From contig NZ_BBCC01000033.1 in NCBI RefSeq assembly GCF_001311845.1, positions 1-44,289 on the forward strand: DNA of 44,289 bases, in the 5' to 3' direction. The notes below the pieces were generated by a model. The model did not search any database and had not been told where the DNA came from. It was given only the letters and a program-made list of their open reading frames with translations. Position 1 is the stretch's first letter, and each line of letters opens with the position of its first letter. Below are positions 29,074 to 37,596 of this stretch, in pieces. Position numbers and translations under genes: made by a program. The stretch comes from Desulfosarcina cetonica JCM 12296. Lineage in GTDB: Bacteria > Desulfobacterota > Desulfobacteria > Desulfobacterales > Desulfosarcinaceae.

Positions 29074-29388
29074 ATGTTAGAGGTGACACAACCGGCGGTT
29101 CAGCAGATTGCCGAGTATTTCAAAGGAAAAGAGGTCAAACCGATCCGCATTTTCCTCAACGAGGGCGGGTGAGGGGGGCCGGGCCTGGCCATGGCTCTGG
29201 ATGAGCCGGTTAATACGGATTCTGAATTTGACGTCGACGGATACAAGTTTATCGTTAACACCGAATTCCTGGAAAAAGCCAAGCCGATCAAAGTGGATTT
29301 CCACATGTACGGCTTCAAACTGGATTGCGGGATCGATTTCGGTGCCGGATGCGGCAGCTGCGGCACCAAGGGATCCTGCTGCGCTTAA
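29074..29388 (+). CDS. HesB/IscA-like selenoprotein (in-frame TGA read as selenocysteine)
   Basis: 104 residues if the TGA at 29170-29172 (codon 33) is read as selenocysteine. The frame continues without change: NEGG-Sec-GGPGLAMALDEP, where homologues have Cys in GGCGGP. The C-terminus has the second cysteine set (LDCGIDFGAGCGSCGTKGSCC). A-type carriers bind Fe-S clusters or iron with these residues. HesB-like selenoproteins are known from deltaproteobacteria. The start has AAGGAGGG at 7 bp. Without readthrough the peptide would end after 32 residues, yet the 72 codons after the TGA are clearly family-like. A bacterial SECIS hairpin follows the TGA. Selenocysteine genes (selABC) must lie elsewhere. 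Confidence 0.9.
29173..29203 (+). promoter_or_regulatory. Putative SECIS stem-loop
   Basis: Directly after the TGA, CCGGGCC (29179-29185) can pair with GGCTC-T-GG (29193-29200) with one bulged base, closing a 7-nt loop TGGCCAT that exposes GG. The position, starting within 7 nt of the TGA, and the GG in the loop fit bacterial SECIS elements bound by SelB. Confidence 0.6.
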
Positions 29389-29411
29389 TCCGGTCTGACG
29401 ACATCGACGCG

Positions 29412-29440
29412 AAAGGCGACCTGAAAAGGGGTCGCCTTTT
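29412..29440 (+). terminator. Intrinsic terminator of the HesB gene
   Basis: AAAGGCGACC (29412-29421) pairs with GGTCGCCTTT (29430-29439) around an 8-nt loop, followed by T residues. It begins 23 bp after the stop codon. Confidence 0.85.
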
Positions 29441-29637
29441 GTATTTGGGAGAGCCGAATACGGTTACCCTGATCGGATGGTTGCTTTTACTTGCGGCACC
29501 TTGGCGACCCTGGTATACTTCTTCTCAATTTTATTAACCCTGCGCCCACCTGACCCCGTTATCGGCGTGGCCACAGGGGTGGCAGATAATGGTTTAAGCC
29601 CCTTTGCAATTCATTTCGGCAGATAAAGGAGCGGAAG

Positions 29638-30354
29638 ATGAAACGGGTTGATTTCATTATTGACGCGCACGTGGCCACAGTGACCCTGAACGATGGTGAA
29701 AACCGATTCAATCCCGATTTTCTCGATGCTTTCCTGAATACGCTCGACGAGGTCGAAAACACCACGGATGCAACCACCCTGGTAGTGACCTCCGCCCATG
29801 AGAAAATCTTCTCCAATGGCATCGACCTGGAGTGGATGATTCCGGTGATCCAGCAAAACGACCTGGCCCGCTCCAAAGCCTTTCTTTACCAGCTCAATCG
29901 ATTGTTCAAGCGCCTGGCTACCTATCCGCTGGTCACCGTGGCCGCTATTTCCGGTCATGCCTTTGCCGGGGGGGCAATCCTGTGCTGCGCCTTCGATTTC
30001 CGTTTCATGCGCTCGGACCGGGGTTTTTTCTGCTTTCCCGAGGTGGATTTGGGAATACCGTTTCTGCCGGGAATGAATGCGCTCTTGAAGAAGGCCATGC
30101 CCATGTACATGGTGGAGTACATGGAGTATACCGGTGTGCGCTTGACGGCCAACCAGTGTGTGGATCATCATATCGTTCAAAAGGCCTGCCCCATGGAAAC
30201 CCTCATGGACGAGACCCGCGCGTTTGCCATGGCGATCAACAAACGGCGATTGGTGATTGCGGAGATGAAGAAACGACTCAACCAGTCCATCATTCATGCC
30301 ATCGACATCGAGGATGTCCCATATATTGAATCGGGGCAGTTCAATATCGGTTGA
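29638..30354 (+). CDS. Enoyl-CoA hydratase/isomerase family protein
   Basis: 238 residues of the crotonase fold. The oxyanion-hole segments are SAHEKIFSNGIDLEWM and ISGHAFAGGAILCCAFDFRFM. The text SDRGFFCFPEVDLGIPFLPGM recalls eukaryotic peroxisomal delta3,delta2-enoyl-CoA isomerases, where the Glu in EVDLG is catalytic. An isomerase acting on unsaturated acyl-CoA is therefore more likely than a plain hydratase. It is a single gene with AAGGAGCGGAAG before the ATG. A link to aromatic degradation is possible but not shown. Confidence 0.83.
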   Translation: MKRVDFIIDAHVATVTLNDGENRFNPDFLDAFLNTLDEVENTTDATTLVVTSAHEKIFSNGIDLEWMIPVIQQNDLARSKAFLYQLNRLFKRLATYPLVTVAAISGHAFAGGAILCCAFDFRFMRSDRGFFCFPEVDLGIPFLPGMNALLKKAMPMYMVEYMEYTGVRLTANQCVDHHIVQKACPMETLMDETRAFAMAINKRRLVIAEMKKRLNQSIIHAIDIEDVPYIESGQFNIG

Positions 30355-30441
30355 TCCATCCCGCGACCGGCGCGGTCATCCATGGTTGGGATTGCAGCCG
30401 ATAATACCCTACTTGTTTTCATCAGAAGAGGAGATGTTTCC

Positions 30442-30987
30442 GTGACCGATTTGATGACGTTGATAAAAAGTCGGCGCAGTGTGCGCAAATATGAAGACCG
30501 GCAGCTACCCGATGACCTGCTCAGCCAGGTGCTCGAAGCCTTTGGCTGGGCGCCTTCCTGGGCGAATTCGCAGTGCTGGGAGGTGATTGTCGTTCGGGAT
30601 CCGGCCGTGCGGGCACAAATTCAGGCCAGTCTGCCGGCCAAGGGAAATCCTGCCTTCAAGGCCGTTGTCGAGGCTTCCGTTCTGCTCGTCGTTTGCGCCA
30701 AGTCCGGTGTCTCGGGCTACTATAAGGGCCAATGCAGCACCAAATTGGGGGACTGGATGATGTATGACCTGGGGTTGGCCACCCAGAATTTGTGCCTCAT
30801 GGCCCATCATCTGGGGCTGGGGACGGTGATCGTCGGTCTTTTCGACCATGATCGTGCCAAGGCGGCCGTCGATGTGCCGGAAGGGTATGAACTGGTTTCC
30901 CTGATTCCGCTGGGGTATCCCGCAAAAACGGGCGGCGCGCCGCAGCGCCGCGATGTCAATGCCTTCACCCATACCAACCGCTTCTAA
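30442..30987 (+). CDS. Nitroreductase-family FMN protein
   Basis: 181 residues. FMN-binding text SRRSVRKYEDRQLPDDLL, FGWAPSWANSQCWEVIVV and GLGTVIVGLFDHDRAKAAVDVPEGYELVSLIPLGYP fits the nitroreductase fold. Such enzymes reduce quinones, nitro groups or enones with NAD(P)H, and the true substrate is seldom known. GTG 30442 is chosen because AGAGGAG lies 8 bp upstream; the longer frame from 30382 adds 20 unlikely residues. It is a single gene. Confidence 0.85.
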   Translation: MTDLMTLIKSRRSVRKYEDRQLPDDLLSQVLEAFGWAPSWANSQCWEVIVVRDPAVRAQIQASLPAKGNPAFKAVVEASVLLVVCAKSGVSGYYKGQCSTKLGDWMMYDLGLATQNLCLMAHHLGLGTVIVGLFDHDRAKAAVDVPEGYELVSLIPLGYPAKTGGAPQRRDVNAFTHTNRF

Positions 30988-31001
30988 AGCGGATCGACCG
31001 G

Positions 31002-31924
31002 GTGAAAAAGCGGGGGGAGGCAGAACGGGATCCGGACGTGCCCTGCCGTACTCAGGTGGCGGCAGAAGCGGTCCTCATGGAGAGTGAGCATCACCTGCGT
31101 TCTCTCATGGAGAGTGCCTCGGGCTTTGTCCTGTTCCGTTTCTGTCACAACCCGATGGATCCTTTCCAGCCCCGGCGGATTTTCATCAGCCCTTCTATCG
31201 CCGATATCGTTGACCGGACAAAGGTGGTCGATTTTCAGTCTTTCCTGACAACGGTTCACCCGGAGGACCGTGAGTCGCTGGTATCGGCCGCCCATGCCAT
31301 GCTGGACGCGCGGCGGATGGATGAGACGATCCGTACCCAGGGGGCTCAAGTGGCTTCTGGCGCTGGCTGCGCATTATCGCCGTGGCGGTCGCCACCCCCC
31401 CGGAAACCTATTTCAACGGCATCATCCTCGATATTACCGGCGAGATGGAGACTGCGAGCGCTCTCAGTGCCCGGGAGAAAGAGCTGAAGGAACGCACCGA
31501 AAGCCTTTCCGAAGTCAATACCGCCCTCGAAGTGCTGCTGCGCAAACGGGAAGCCGACCGGTTGGAGGTGGAGGAGAAGATGTTGGCCAATGCCAAGCGC
31601 TTGATTCTGCCTTATCTCGACAAGCTGAAAAACAGCCGCCTGGATGAACGTCAACGGATTTACCTGAATCTGATCGAAACCAACCTCAATGAAATCATCT
31701 CCCCCTTGACCCAGCAGATGTCCCGCCACTACATGCACTTCACGCCCCTTGAAATTCAAGTGGCCAATTTGGTCAAGGAGGGGCAAACAACCAAAGATAT
31801 CGCTTTTATCTTGGGCAGTTCTGATAGAACGATTGAAGCCGTGCGCTACCGTATCCGCAGGAAGCTGGGCCTTAAAAAAAAGTGCACCAATCTCAGATCG
31901 GCCCTCTTGTCGATTGATGGATGA
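31002..31924 (+). CDS. PAS-LuxR transcriptional regulator (one frameshift)
   Basis: About 308 codons. An N-terminal PAS-like domain (about residues 25-145, SLMESASGFVLFRFCHNP to FNGIILDITGEMETA) is followed by a long coiled coil (SAREKELKERTESLSEVN). A C-terminal LuxR/GerE helix-turn-helix completes it: FTPLEIQVANLVKEGQTTKDIAFILGSSDRTIEAVRYRIRRKLGL. Such one-component regulators are common in Desulfobacterota. A G or C is missing near 31334; repair gives ETIRYPGGSSGFWRWLRIIAVA. The start is uncertain: GTG 31002 is listed, but ATG 31077 is possible. Target genes are unknown. Confidence 0.8.
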
Positions 31925-32004
31925 CAGGCACCCTGCCGATCCCGTGAACGGTCAATGGATTTTCGCTATCCGGCGGCCCTTTGTTCGCCTAAGGCTGCAT
32001 CGGG

Positions 32005-33597
32005 TCAGGCGACCAGTTCGCGTGTCTTGTGAAAATGAATGGCCGGCCACTCCTCCATGGCGTTTTCCAACCGCCACAAGCTGGACGCCAGATAGGTCAG
32101 TTTCCCATGGGAATCATGGGCCAGGCTGTTGTACTTTTCCCGTTCGAAGTTGGCCAATTGCTTCTTGTCATCACTGGTCACCCAGCGGGCCGCGGCAAAG
32201 GTGACCGGCTCATAGGCAGCGTCCACCCCGTACTCGTCCTTCAGACGGGCTATGGTGACATCGAACTGCAGCACACCGACGGCGCCGAGAATGTAACTGT
32301 TGCCGGCAAGCGGCCGGAAAAACTGAACGGCACCCTCCTCGGCCAATTGGGTCAGTCCCTTGAGGAGCTGTTTGGCTTTGAGCGGGTTCTTCAGTTGTAC
32401 GCGACGGAAATGATCCGGTGCGAAGCTGGGAATCCCGGTGAAGCTCAGGACTTCCTTTTCACAGAACGTATCCCCGATACCGATGGTGCCGTGATTGTGG
32501 ATGCCGATGATGTCGCCGGGATAAGCCTCCTCCACATGCGTGCGGTCCTGGGCCATGAAGATGGTGGCGTTGGAAAGGGTGACCTGTTTGCCGATGCGGG
32601 TCTGCAAGACCTTCATGCCGCGAGTGAATTTTCCCGAACAGATGCGCACGAAAGCGATGCGGTCGCGATGGGCAGGGTCCATGTTGGCCTGGATCTTAAA
32701 GGCAAAACCGCTGAATGAGGGTTCCTCCGGCTCGACCAGCCGCGTGGTGGTGAGGCGTGGGCGGGGCGTGGGCGCCATCTCGACAAAGGCGTCGAGCAGT
32801 TCCCGCACCCCGAAATTATTGATCGCGCTACCGAAGAAGACCGGCGTCTGGCTGCCCTTGAGGTAGGCTTCCAGCTCGAACGGATTGGCCGCCCCTTCGA
32901 GCAGGGCCACGTCCTCCCGCAATTCATCGGCCTGGCTACCCAGTATGTCATCCAACTGGGGATCGGCCAGATCGGTGACCAGGATGCCTTCCTGGTAACG
33001 GGTTTGCCCCCCGGGGGTGAAAAGATAGAGCTGATTCTGGTAGCGATTGTAAACCCCGCGAAACCGTTTGCCCATGCCGATGGGCCAGGATAGGGGGGCA
33101 CATTCGATTTGAAGCTTGTCTTCGATATCCGAAAGGATATCCAGCGGCGCCATGCCGTCGCGGTCCAGCTTGTTAATGAAGGTCATGATGGGCGTGTTGC
33201 GCATGCGGCACACCTCCATGAGCTTCTCCGTCTGGGGTTCGACGCCTTTGGCGCTGTCGATCACCATCAGGGCACTGTCTACGGCGGTGAGGACCCGGTA
33301 GGTATCCTCGGAGAAGTCCTGGTGACCGGGTGTGTCCAACAGATTGACCTCGTACCCGTTATAGTTGAATTTCATCACCGAGGTGGTTACCGAGATTCCG
33401 CGTTCCTTCTCGATGGCCATCCAGTCGCTGGTGGCGTATCGTCCGGCGCGCTTGGCTTTGACGGCACCCGCCATCTGGATGGCACCACCGAAGAGCAGCA
33501 ATTTTTCGGTAAGGGTGGTCTTTCCCGCATCCGGGTGGCTGATGATGCCAAACGTGCGTCGTTTCCGGAGTTCCTTTAAAAAGTGACTATCCATCAT
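32005..33597 (-). CDS. prfC: Peptide chain release factor 3
   Basis: 530 residues. GTPase motifs are [15 protein letters not shown] (G1), [14 protein letters not shown] (G3) and NKLDRD (G4). RF3-specific text includes [49 protein letters not shown] and the C-terminal [26 protein letters not shown]3 removes RF1 and RF2 from the ribosome after peptide release. ATG 33597 has AGAGGAAAAAA upstream; the longer frame from 33621 overlaps the preceding terminator. The gene is intact. Confidence 0.95.
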   Translation of the reverse strand: MMDSHFLKELRKRRTFGIISHPDAGKTTLTEKLLLFGGAIQMAGAVKAKRAGRYATSDWMAIEKERGISVTTSVMKFNYNGYEVNLLDTPGHQDFSEDTYRVLTAVDSALMVIDSAKGVEPQTEKLMEVCRMRNTPIMTFINKLDRDGMAPLDILSDIEDKLQIECAPLSWPIGMGKRFRGVYNRYQNQLYLFTPGGQTRYQEGILVTDLADPQLDDILGSQADELREDVALLEGAANPFELEAYLKGSQTPVFFGSAINNFGVRELLDAFVEMAPTPRPRLTTTRLVEPEEPSFSGFAFKIQANMDPAHRDRIAFVRICSGKFTRGMKVLQTRIGKQVTLSNATIFMAQDRTHVEEAYPGDIIGIHNHGTIGIGDTFCEKEVLSFTGIPSFAPDHFRRVQLKNPLKAKQLLKGLTQLAEEGAVQFFRPLAGNSYILGAVGVLQFDVTIARLKDEYGVDAAYEPVTFAAARWVTSDDKKQLANFEREKYNSLAHDSHGKLTYLASSLWRLENAMEEWPAIHFHKTRELVA

Positions 33598-33617
33598 GCT
33601 TGATTTTTTCCTCTGCG

Positions 33618-33648
33618 CCAAAAAAACAGGCCGCGAAAGGCCTGTGGC
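33618..33648 (-). terminator. Intrinsic terminator downstream of the HD-GYP-like gene
   Basis: On the minus strand, ACAGGCC and GGCCTGT form a 7-bp stem with a 6-nt loop followed by TTTTTT. It separates the HD gene from prfC. Confidence 0.8.
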
Positions 33649-33716
33649 GCGCTACACATCAATACGACCGGTTTGCCGGTCTCTTGTATCCTTCTCCGTC
33701 GCCTTATGGCCGGCCG

Positions 33717-34427
33717 TCAGGTCGCTTCAACGCCGGCTGCCCATACATCCTTCGGCAATCGCCGCAGGCCGGCGAGCGAACGTACCAGCCGGTCGGCCAA
33801 CCGGGGATCGGGGCCCACCCCCTGAATCATTCCGTTGGCTTCAATCTCCTGAATAAATACATCGACAAAAGCTTTGTTGAAATTGCCATCGCAGCCGTCC
33901 CGGAGCACTTGGCAGGCTACGGCTGCCGACTGCCCCTTCTGGTAGATCCGATCGGTGGTAACGGCGTCAAAACAGTCGGCAATGCTGACGATTTTCGCTC
34001 CGGGCGGAATTTCCTCGGCATTCAGACCAAACGGATATCCCTGGCCGTCTTCGCGTTCATGGTGAAAGAGGACGAAGTCCACCACCGGTTCCAGGAAGGG
34101 GACGGGTTTAAGCAGGGCCGCCCCGATCAAGGGGTGGCAGCGGACTTCCTGCCGGAGCTCGCTGGAGAGCTGCGTTTCGCGATTGGCCAGAATTTGGTCG
34201 CTCATGGCCAGTTTGCCCACATCGTGAAAAAGCCCACCCAATCCAATATGGCGAATGCCTTCGGGCGAAAAACCGAGCCGTTGGGCCAATCGTATGGCAT
34301 ACAGCGCTACCCGGCCGCCATGGGCTTGGGTATATAAATCCTTTCTACCCAGGGCGGCCGATATCTCATCCAGACGCTGGAAGTGCTGTTCGTATGCGGT
34401 TCGGTAATACATATTGTCATATTGCAT
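33717..34427 (-). CDS. HD-GYP-like metal-dependent phosphohydrolase
   Basis: 236 residues. The HD-GYP pattern is nearly complete: HGGRVALYAIRLAQ, LGGLFHDVGKLAMSDQIL (HD), HPLIGAALL and HHEREDGQGYPFGLNAEEIPPGAKIVSIADCFDAVTT. Such domains break down cyclic di-GMP. There is no receiver or sensor domain, so it acts alone or with a partner. The start is ATG 34427 (MQYDNMYYRTAYEQ) with weak upstream signal. A strong terminator follows. Confidence 0.87.
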   Translation of the reverse strand: MQYDNMYYRTAYEQHFQRLDEISAALGRKDLYTQAHGGRVALYAIRLAQRLGFSPEGIRHIGLGGLFHDVGKLAMSDQILANRETQLSSELRQEVRCHPLIGAALLKPVPFLEPVVDFVLFHHEREDGQGYPFGLNAEEIPPGAKIVSIADCFDAVTTDRIYQKGQSAAVACQVLRDGCDGNFNKAFVDVFIQEIEANGMIQGVGPDPRLADRLVRSLAGLRRLPKDVWAAGVEAT

Positions 34428-34660
34428 GGGAATTACCCGCTATTTCCCCCTATCCCCGCATGTCGACCGACACGGCCTTGGTGCTTTGCGGGGCCTCAAT
34501 CCCAATCTCAAGGTTGCCGAGACACTGACGCTCGATGTGGCAAGTTGAAATGGTGAAGGAAACAAGTGCTACCTTACCGTATTCCTGGAGGGGACCTTTT
34601 GGGTTACGCGTTTCGTCTTCTGTTAAACGGCGTTTACTATAAGGCAGGTGAAAAATGGTG

Positions 34661-35284
34661 TCAAACAGAAACCCCTCGATCCTCGCGACGGCGGTCGAGG
34701 CGCTTGAAGACGGCCAGCGTCTGCCGGCGGGTCTCCTCCAGATCACCGCTGTTATCGATGATAACGGTGGCCAGCCGGCGCTTCTTCTCGATGGGCATCT
34801 GGGCGTGGATGCGGGCCATGGCCGCAGGGGCATCGATTTCGTCCCGACGGATGAGCCGCTCGACTTGCAGCGCTTCCGGTACATAGACCAGGATCACTTC
34901 AGCCAGCGGGATTTCCGTACGCGTTTCGAAGAGCAGCGGGATGTCGAGGATGACAACCGCATCGGGGGCCGTTTTCGTGGCGTGTCCGATTTGGGTCTGG
35001 ATCTCTTGGTAGACATGGGGATGCACAATGGCATCCAGGCGCGCTTTCTTGGCAGGGGCGTTGAAAATGATATCCCCCAGGTACTTGCGATTAATGGTGC
35101 CATCGGGGAGTAAGACGGTATCGCCAAAAACTCGAACGATTTCCCGATAGGCCGGCGCCCCGATGCGAACTACGTCTCTGGCGATTTTATCCGCATCAAT
35201 GATGATCGCGCCGGCATCGCGAAAAATTCGGGAAACGGTCGATTTCCCGCTGGCGATACCTCCGGTAAGACCGGCAATGATCAC
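34661..35284 (-). CDS. coaE: Dephospho-CoA kinase
   Basis: 207 residues. The P-loop is GLTGGIASGKSTV; IIDADKIARDV, LDAIVHPHV and VVILDIPLLFET are the other family blocks, with LIRRDEID in the lid region. It phosphorylates dephospho-CoA in the last step of coenzyme A synthesis. The GTG start at 35284 has AAGGGG at 6 bp and begins VIIAGLTGG; the longer frame from 35314 would add ten residues before the P-loop strand. Confidence 0.93.
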   Translation of the reverse strand: MIIAGLTGGIASGKSTVSRIFRDAGAIIIDADKIARDVVRIGAPAYREIVRVFGDTVLLPDGTINRKYLGDIIFNAPAKKARLDAIVHPHVYQEIQTQIGHATKTAPDAVVILDIPLLFETRTEIPLAEVILVYVPEALQVERLIRRDEIDAPAAMARIHAQMPIEKKRRLATVIIDNSGDLEETRRQTLAVFKRLDRRREDRGVSV

Positions 35285-35323
35285 GAGATGCCCCTTCTGA
35301 CACGGATTGCCCACCCGGTCCCT

Positions 35324-35352
35324 GAAATGCGACTCTTTACGAATCCATCAAA
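35324..35352 (-). repeat. Intergenic repeat, copy 1
   Basis: A 29-bp segment that matches 35965-35993 at 26 of 29 positions in the same orientation. It sits directly downstream of the uspA stop codon. Its core on the minus strand is GATGGATTCGTAAAGAGTC, related to the arms of the palindromic element at 35839-35963. Confidence 0.7.
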
Positions 35353-35353
35353 G

Positions 35354-35746
35354 TTATTTAACAGTAACGACGGGGCAGGGCGCCTTGACGATCACGTATT
35401 GGGCATTTGAGCCGAATAGCAATTTGCCCACTTTTGAACGTCGTTTGATGCCGATGATAATTTCATCCACCGACTGCTCTTTGGCAAAATCGATCAGGTC
35501 TTCACCCGGACTCATTCCCCGCACCAGAAGTTTGGCTTCGCACGGAACATCCGCTTCCTCCAACAGGCTCCGGGCAAATTCGAGATTTTCGTTGGCATGC
35601 TCGACTTCTGTTGCATGGGTGGCACTACCGCCCATCAAAGAGGCCACCACAAACACCTTGGCGTTGAAGGCAGCGGCATGTTGTTTGGCCAGGGCCAGTG
35701 CATCCTTTGCCGAGTTTGACCCATCATAGCCGACCAGAATCTTCAT
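35354..35746 (-). CDS. Universal stress protein A family
   Basis: 130 residues, a single UspA domain: MKILVGYDGSNSAKDALALAK at the start and GMSPGEDLIDFAKEQSVDEIIIGIKRRSKVGKLLFGSNAQYVIVKAPCPVVTV at the end. The ATP-binding G-2x-G-9x-G(S) motif is altered (GIKRRSKVGKLLFGSNAQ), so nucleotide binding is possible but not certain. AAGGAG precedes the ATG. The gene is flanked by repeats of one family. Confidence 0.9.
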   Translation of the reverse strand: MKILVGYDGSNSAKDALALAKQHAAAFNAKVFVVASLMGGSATHATEVEHANENLEFARSLLEEADVPCEAKLLVRGMSPGEDLIDFAKEQSVDEIIIGIKRRSKVGKLLFGSNAQYVIVKAPCPVVTVK

Positions 35747-35838
35747 TAAATACTCCTTTAATCATATCAGCGACATTTACCACCACAGCGGTGAACTGTC
35801 GGCCGTCGTCCCGGTGCAGGCGTCGAGGTACTAAACAT

Positions 35839-35963
35839 GACGGATTCGTAAAAAGCCCGATATCCGCGTTACGCTTCATCCCTCGTCACTGCGGCGTACG
35901 CTAAGTACGCCTCATTCCTTAAGGATTCGCAAGCCTTGATCTCGGGCTTTTTACGAATCCGTC
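35839..35963. repeat. REP/MITE-like palindromic element
   Basis: A 125-bp element bounded by perfect 22-bp inverted repeats; the left arm begins GACGGATTCGTAAAAAGCC and the right arm is its complement. Inside is a second inverted repeat, GGCGTAC-gctaa-GTACGCC. It has no coding capacity. The arms share the core CGGATTCGTAAAAAG with the nearby 29-bp repeats. I recall similar elements in many intergenic regions of Desulfobacterota genomes. Confidence 0.8.
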
Positions 35964-35964
35964 G

Positions 35965-35993
35965 GAAATGCGACTTTTTACGCGTCCATCAAA
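35965..35993 (-). repeat. Intergenic repeat, copy 2
   Basis: The second copy of the 29-bp repeat, starting one base after the palindromic element ends. Minus-strand core GATGGACGCGTAAAAAGTC. Confidence 0.7.
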
Positions 35994-36084
35994 CATGGGC
36001 ACGGCTCGTTTTTTTGAAAAATGTCCAAAACATGTTTGGACCCGTCTGTCAAGCGAACACTTGTTTACGTGCTTTCACCCCTTT

Positions 36085-37463
36085 TCAGCGAATACTTTTC
36101 AAGCGTTCCCTGCGGCTGACGATTTCGCTGATGCGAATGCCATATTTCTCTTTTTCCACCACGACGAACCCCTTGGCAATCAGGGTTTCGTTGATCAGGA
36201 TATCCACCGGTTCGCCCTCCATCTGCTCCATCTCGACCACGGATCCCGGTCCGAGGCGAAGCACATCGTTGATCCGCCGCTTGGTGTGCCCCAATTCAAC
36301 GGTGACCTGTAGCGGAATATCCATGACGAGCCCCAGGTTTTTAAACGGATCCGCTTCCACCTGGGCAATATCGGTTTCTATGGGAGACGACGCGTCGGTT
36401 TCGCTGCCGGTCGTTTTCTCTGTCTCGGTCTCATCCTCAGTCTTCTTTTCACCGGGGAGCTGATCCATTTTGACGCCGGCTTCGACGATGATGACACTGC
36501 CTTTGTGAGAGAAGAGAAAACGGCTGGTCTTGATGACATTGGTGGGGCTGACGCGGAAATCGCGACCGTTGGTGATCGATGGGGTCGACAGCACACAGGA
36601 GAGGCCGGCATCGACGAAATTGGACTTCAGATTGCCACCGATGATATTGCTGATTTCGCGGATAACATCATAGACTTCCTCTTCATTCTCGATCTCTTCC
36701 GGCTCCATGCCAAGCATGGCGGCGGTCATTTGACGGGCGAAATCGTCATTGACCTGGATGTTGAAGAGTCCGTCCACTTCACCGGCAAAGGTGACCGATC
36801 CGACGGTGCGCAGCTCTTCGATAAATCCCTCGGGGACCTCCTGGATGGCCTCCACTTCCATATCGAGCATGGTGTAGAAAACATCAATGACCGAGTTGAT
36901 GATGGAGGCTTTGATATCCACACCGGCAATCCGCTCCATGATGACATCACTGGAGAGATCACTCATGATGTCTTCCTTGGCGCCGATCTCTTCCTTGACG
37001 CACAATTCGATGACGACCAGGTGCTCGTTGTGGTGGAACGTGAATTTTTGAGGGGGCGCGATCCCCGCCGGATCGATCTTGAAATCGCCTCCCGAAGTGA
37101 TCGACGGGGTCGATATCACGCATGCCAGCCCGGAATCGAGGAATTCGGTTTTCAGATTGCCGGCCACGATATTGGCCAGTTCGCCGATCACGTCTTTAAT
37201 CTCTTCGTTACTTTGGATGTCATCCACTTCCATGCCCAGCATGCTGCGGTGAGCATGCGTGAAAAGGCCTCGGAGAGCTGAAAGCTCATTACGCCAACCA
37301 CTTCCCCGGCGAAATGAATCGCGCCCACCATGCGGTTTTTATCGAGCTCGGCGGGTTGGGCCTCATCCACAACCTCCAGAGGCAATCCCGCCATGGCATC
37401 AAACGTCTCCATGATGGTGGTGGTTATGGATTGACGTATGCTGTCGTCGGTGATCTTTTCCAT
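36085..37463 (-). CDS. CheX-CheX-FliN fusion protein (one frameshift)
   Basis: About 459 codons. Two CheX-like domains stand in tandem: TMETFDAMAGL-type text, then DVIGELANIVAGNLKTEFLDSGL in the first and DVIREISNIIGGNLKSNFVDAGL in the second. Both contain the E-x-x-N pair of the CheC/CheX/FliY phosphatase site. An acidic linker (EKKTEDETETEKTTGSETD) leads to a C-terminal SpoA domain as in FliN (LVMDIPLQVTVELGHTKRRINDVLRLGPGSVVEMEQMEGEPVDILINETLIAKG). A C is missing at 37242/37243; repair gives RMLTAAMLGMEVDD. The closest known plan is FliY (CheC-FliN) of Gram-positives. No flagellar or chemotaxis genes are near. It probably dephosphorylates CheY at a motor switch. Confidence 0.83.
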
Positions 37464-37540
37464 CGAAATCCTATGGGGCTCGTCGTTAACGGTCGTCCCC
37501 ATCTTAAAAGGGATTTCCCATTTTTGTCAATCATTTACAA

Positions 37541-37572
37541 AAAAAGGCCCGGGTACCAGACCCGGGCCTTTG
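37541..37572 (-). terminator. Intrinsic terminator of fhs
   Basis: AAGGCCCGGGT (37544-37554) and ACCCGGGCCTT (37560-37570) form a perfect 11-bp stem with a 5-nt loop. On the minus strand a run of T follows. Confidence 0.92.
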
Positions 37573-37596
37573 AACGACATGCATCAATAATTCAAT

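Larger units (their letters stand above)
35747..36084. other. Repeat-bearing intergenic region
   Basis: No gene. Contains the palindromic element 35839-35963 and the second 29-bp repeat copy, listed separately. Confidence 0.6.

Noticed and set aside
34450..34884. Open frame overlapping the coaE 3' end
   Set aside because: A shadow of coaE in another frame; coaE itself ends properly at 34661 with a full-length product.
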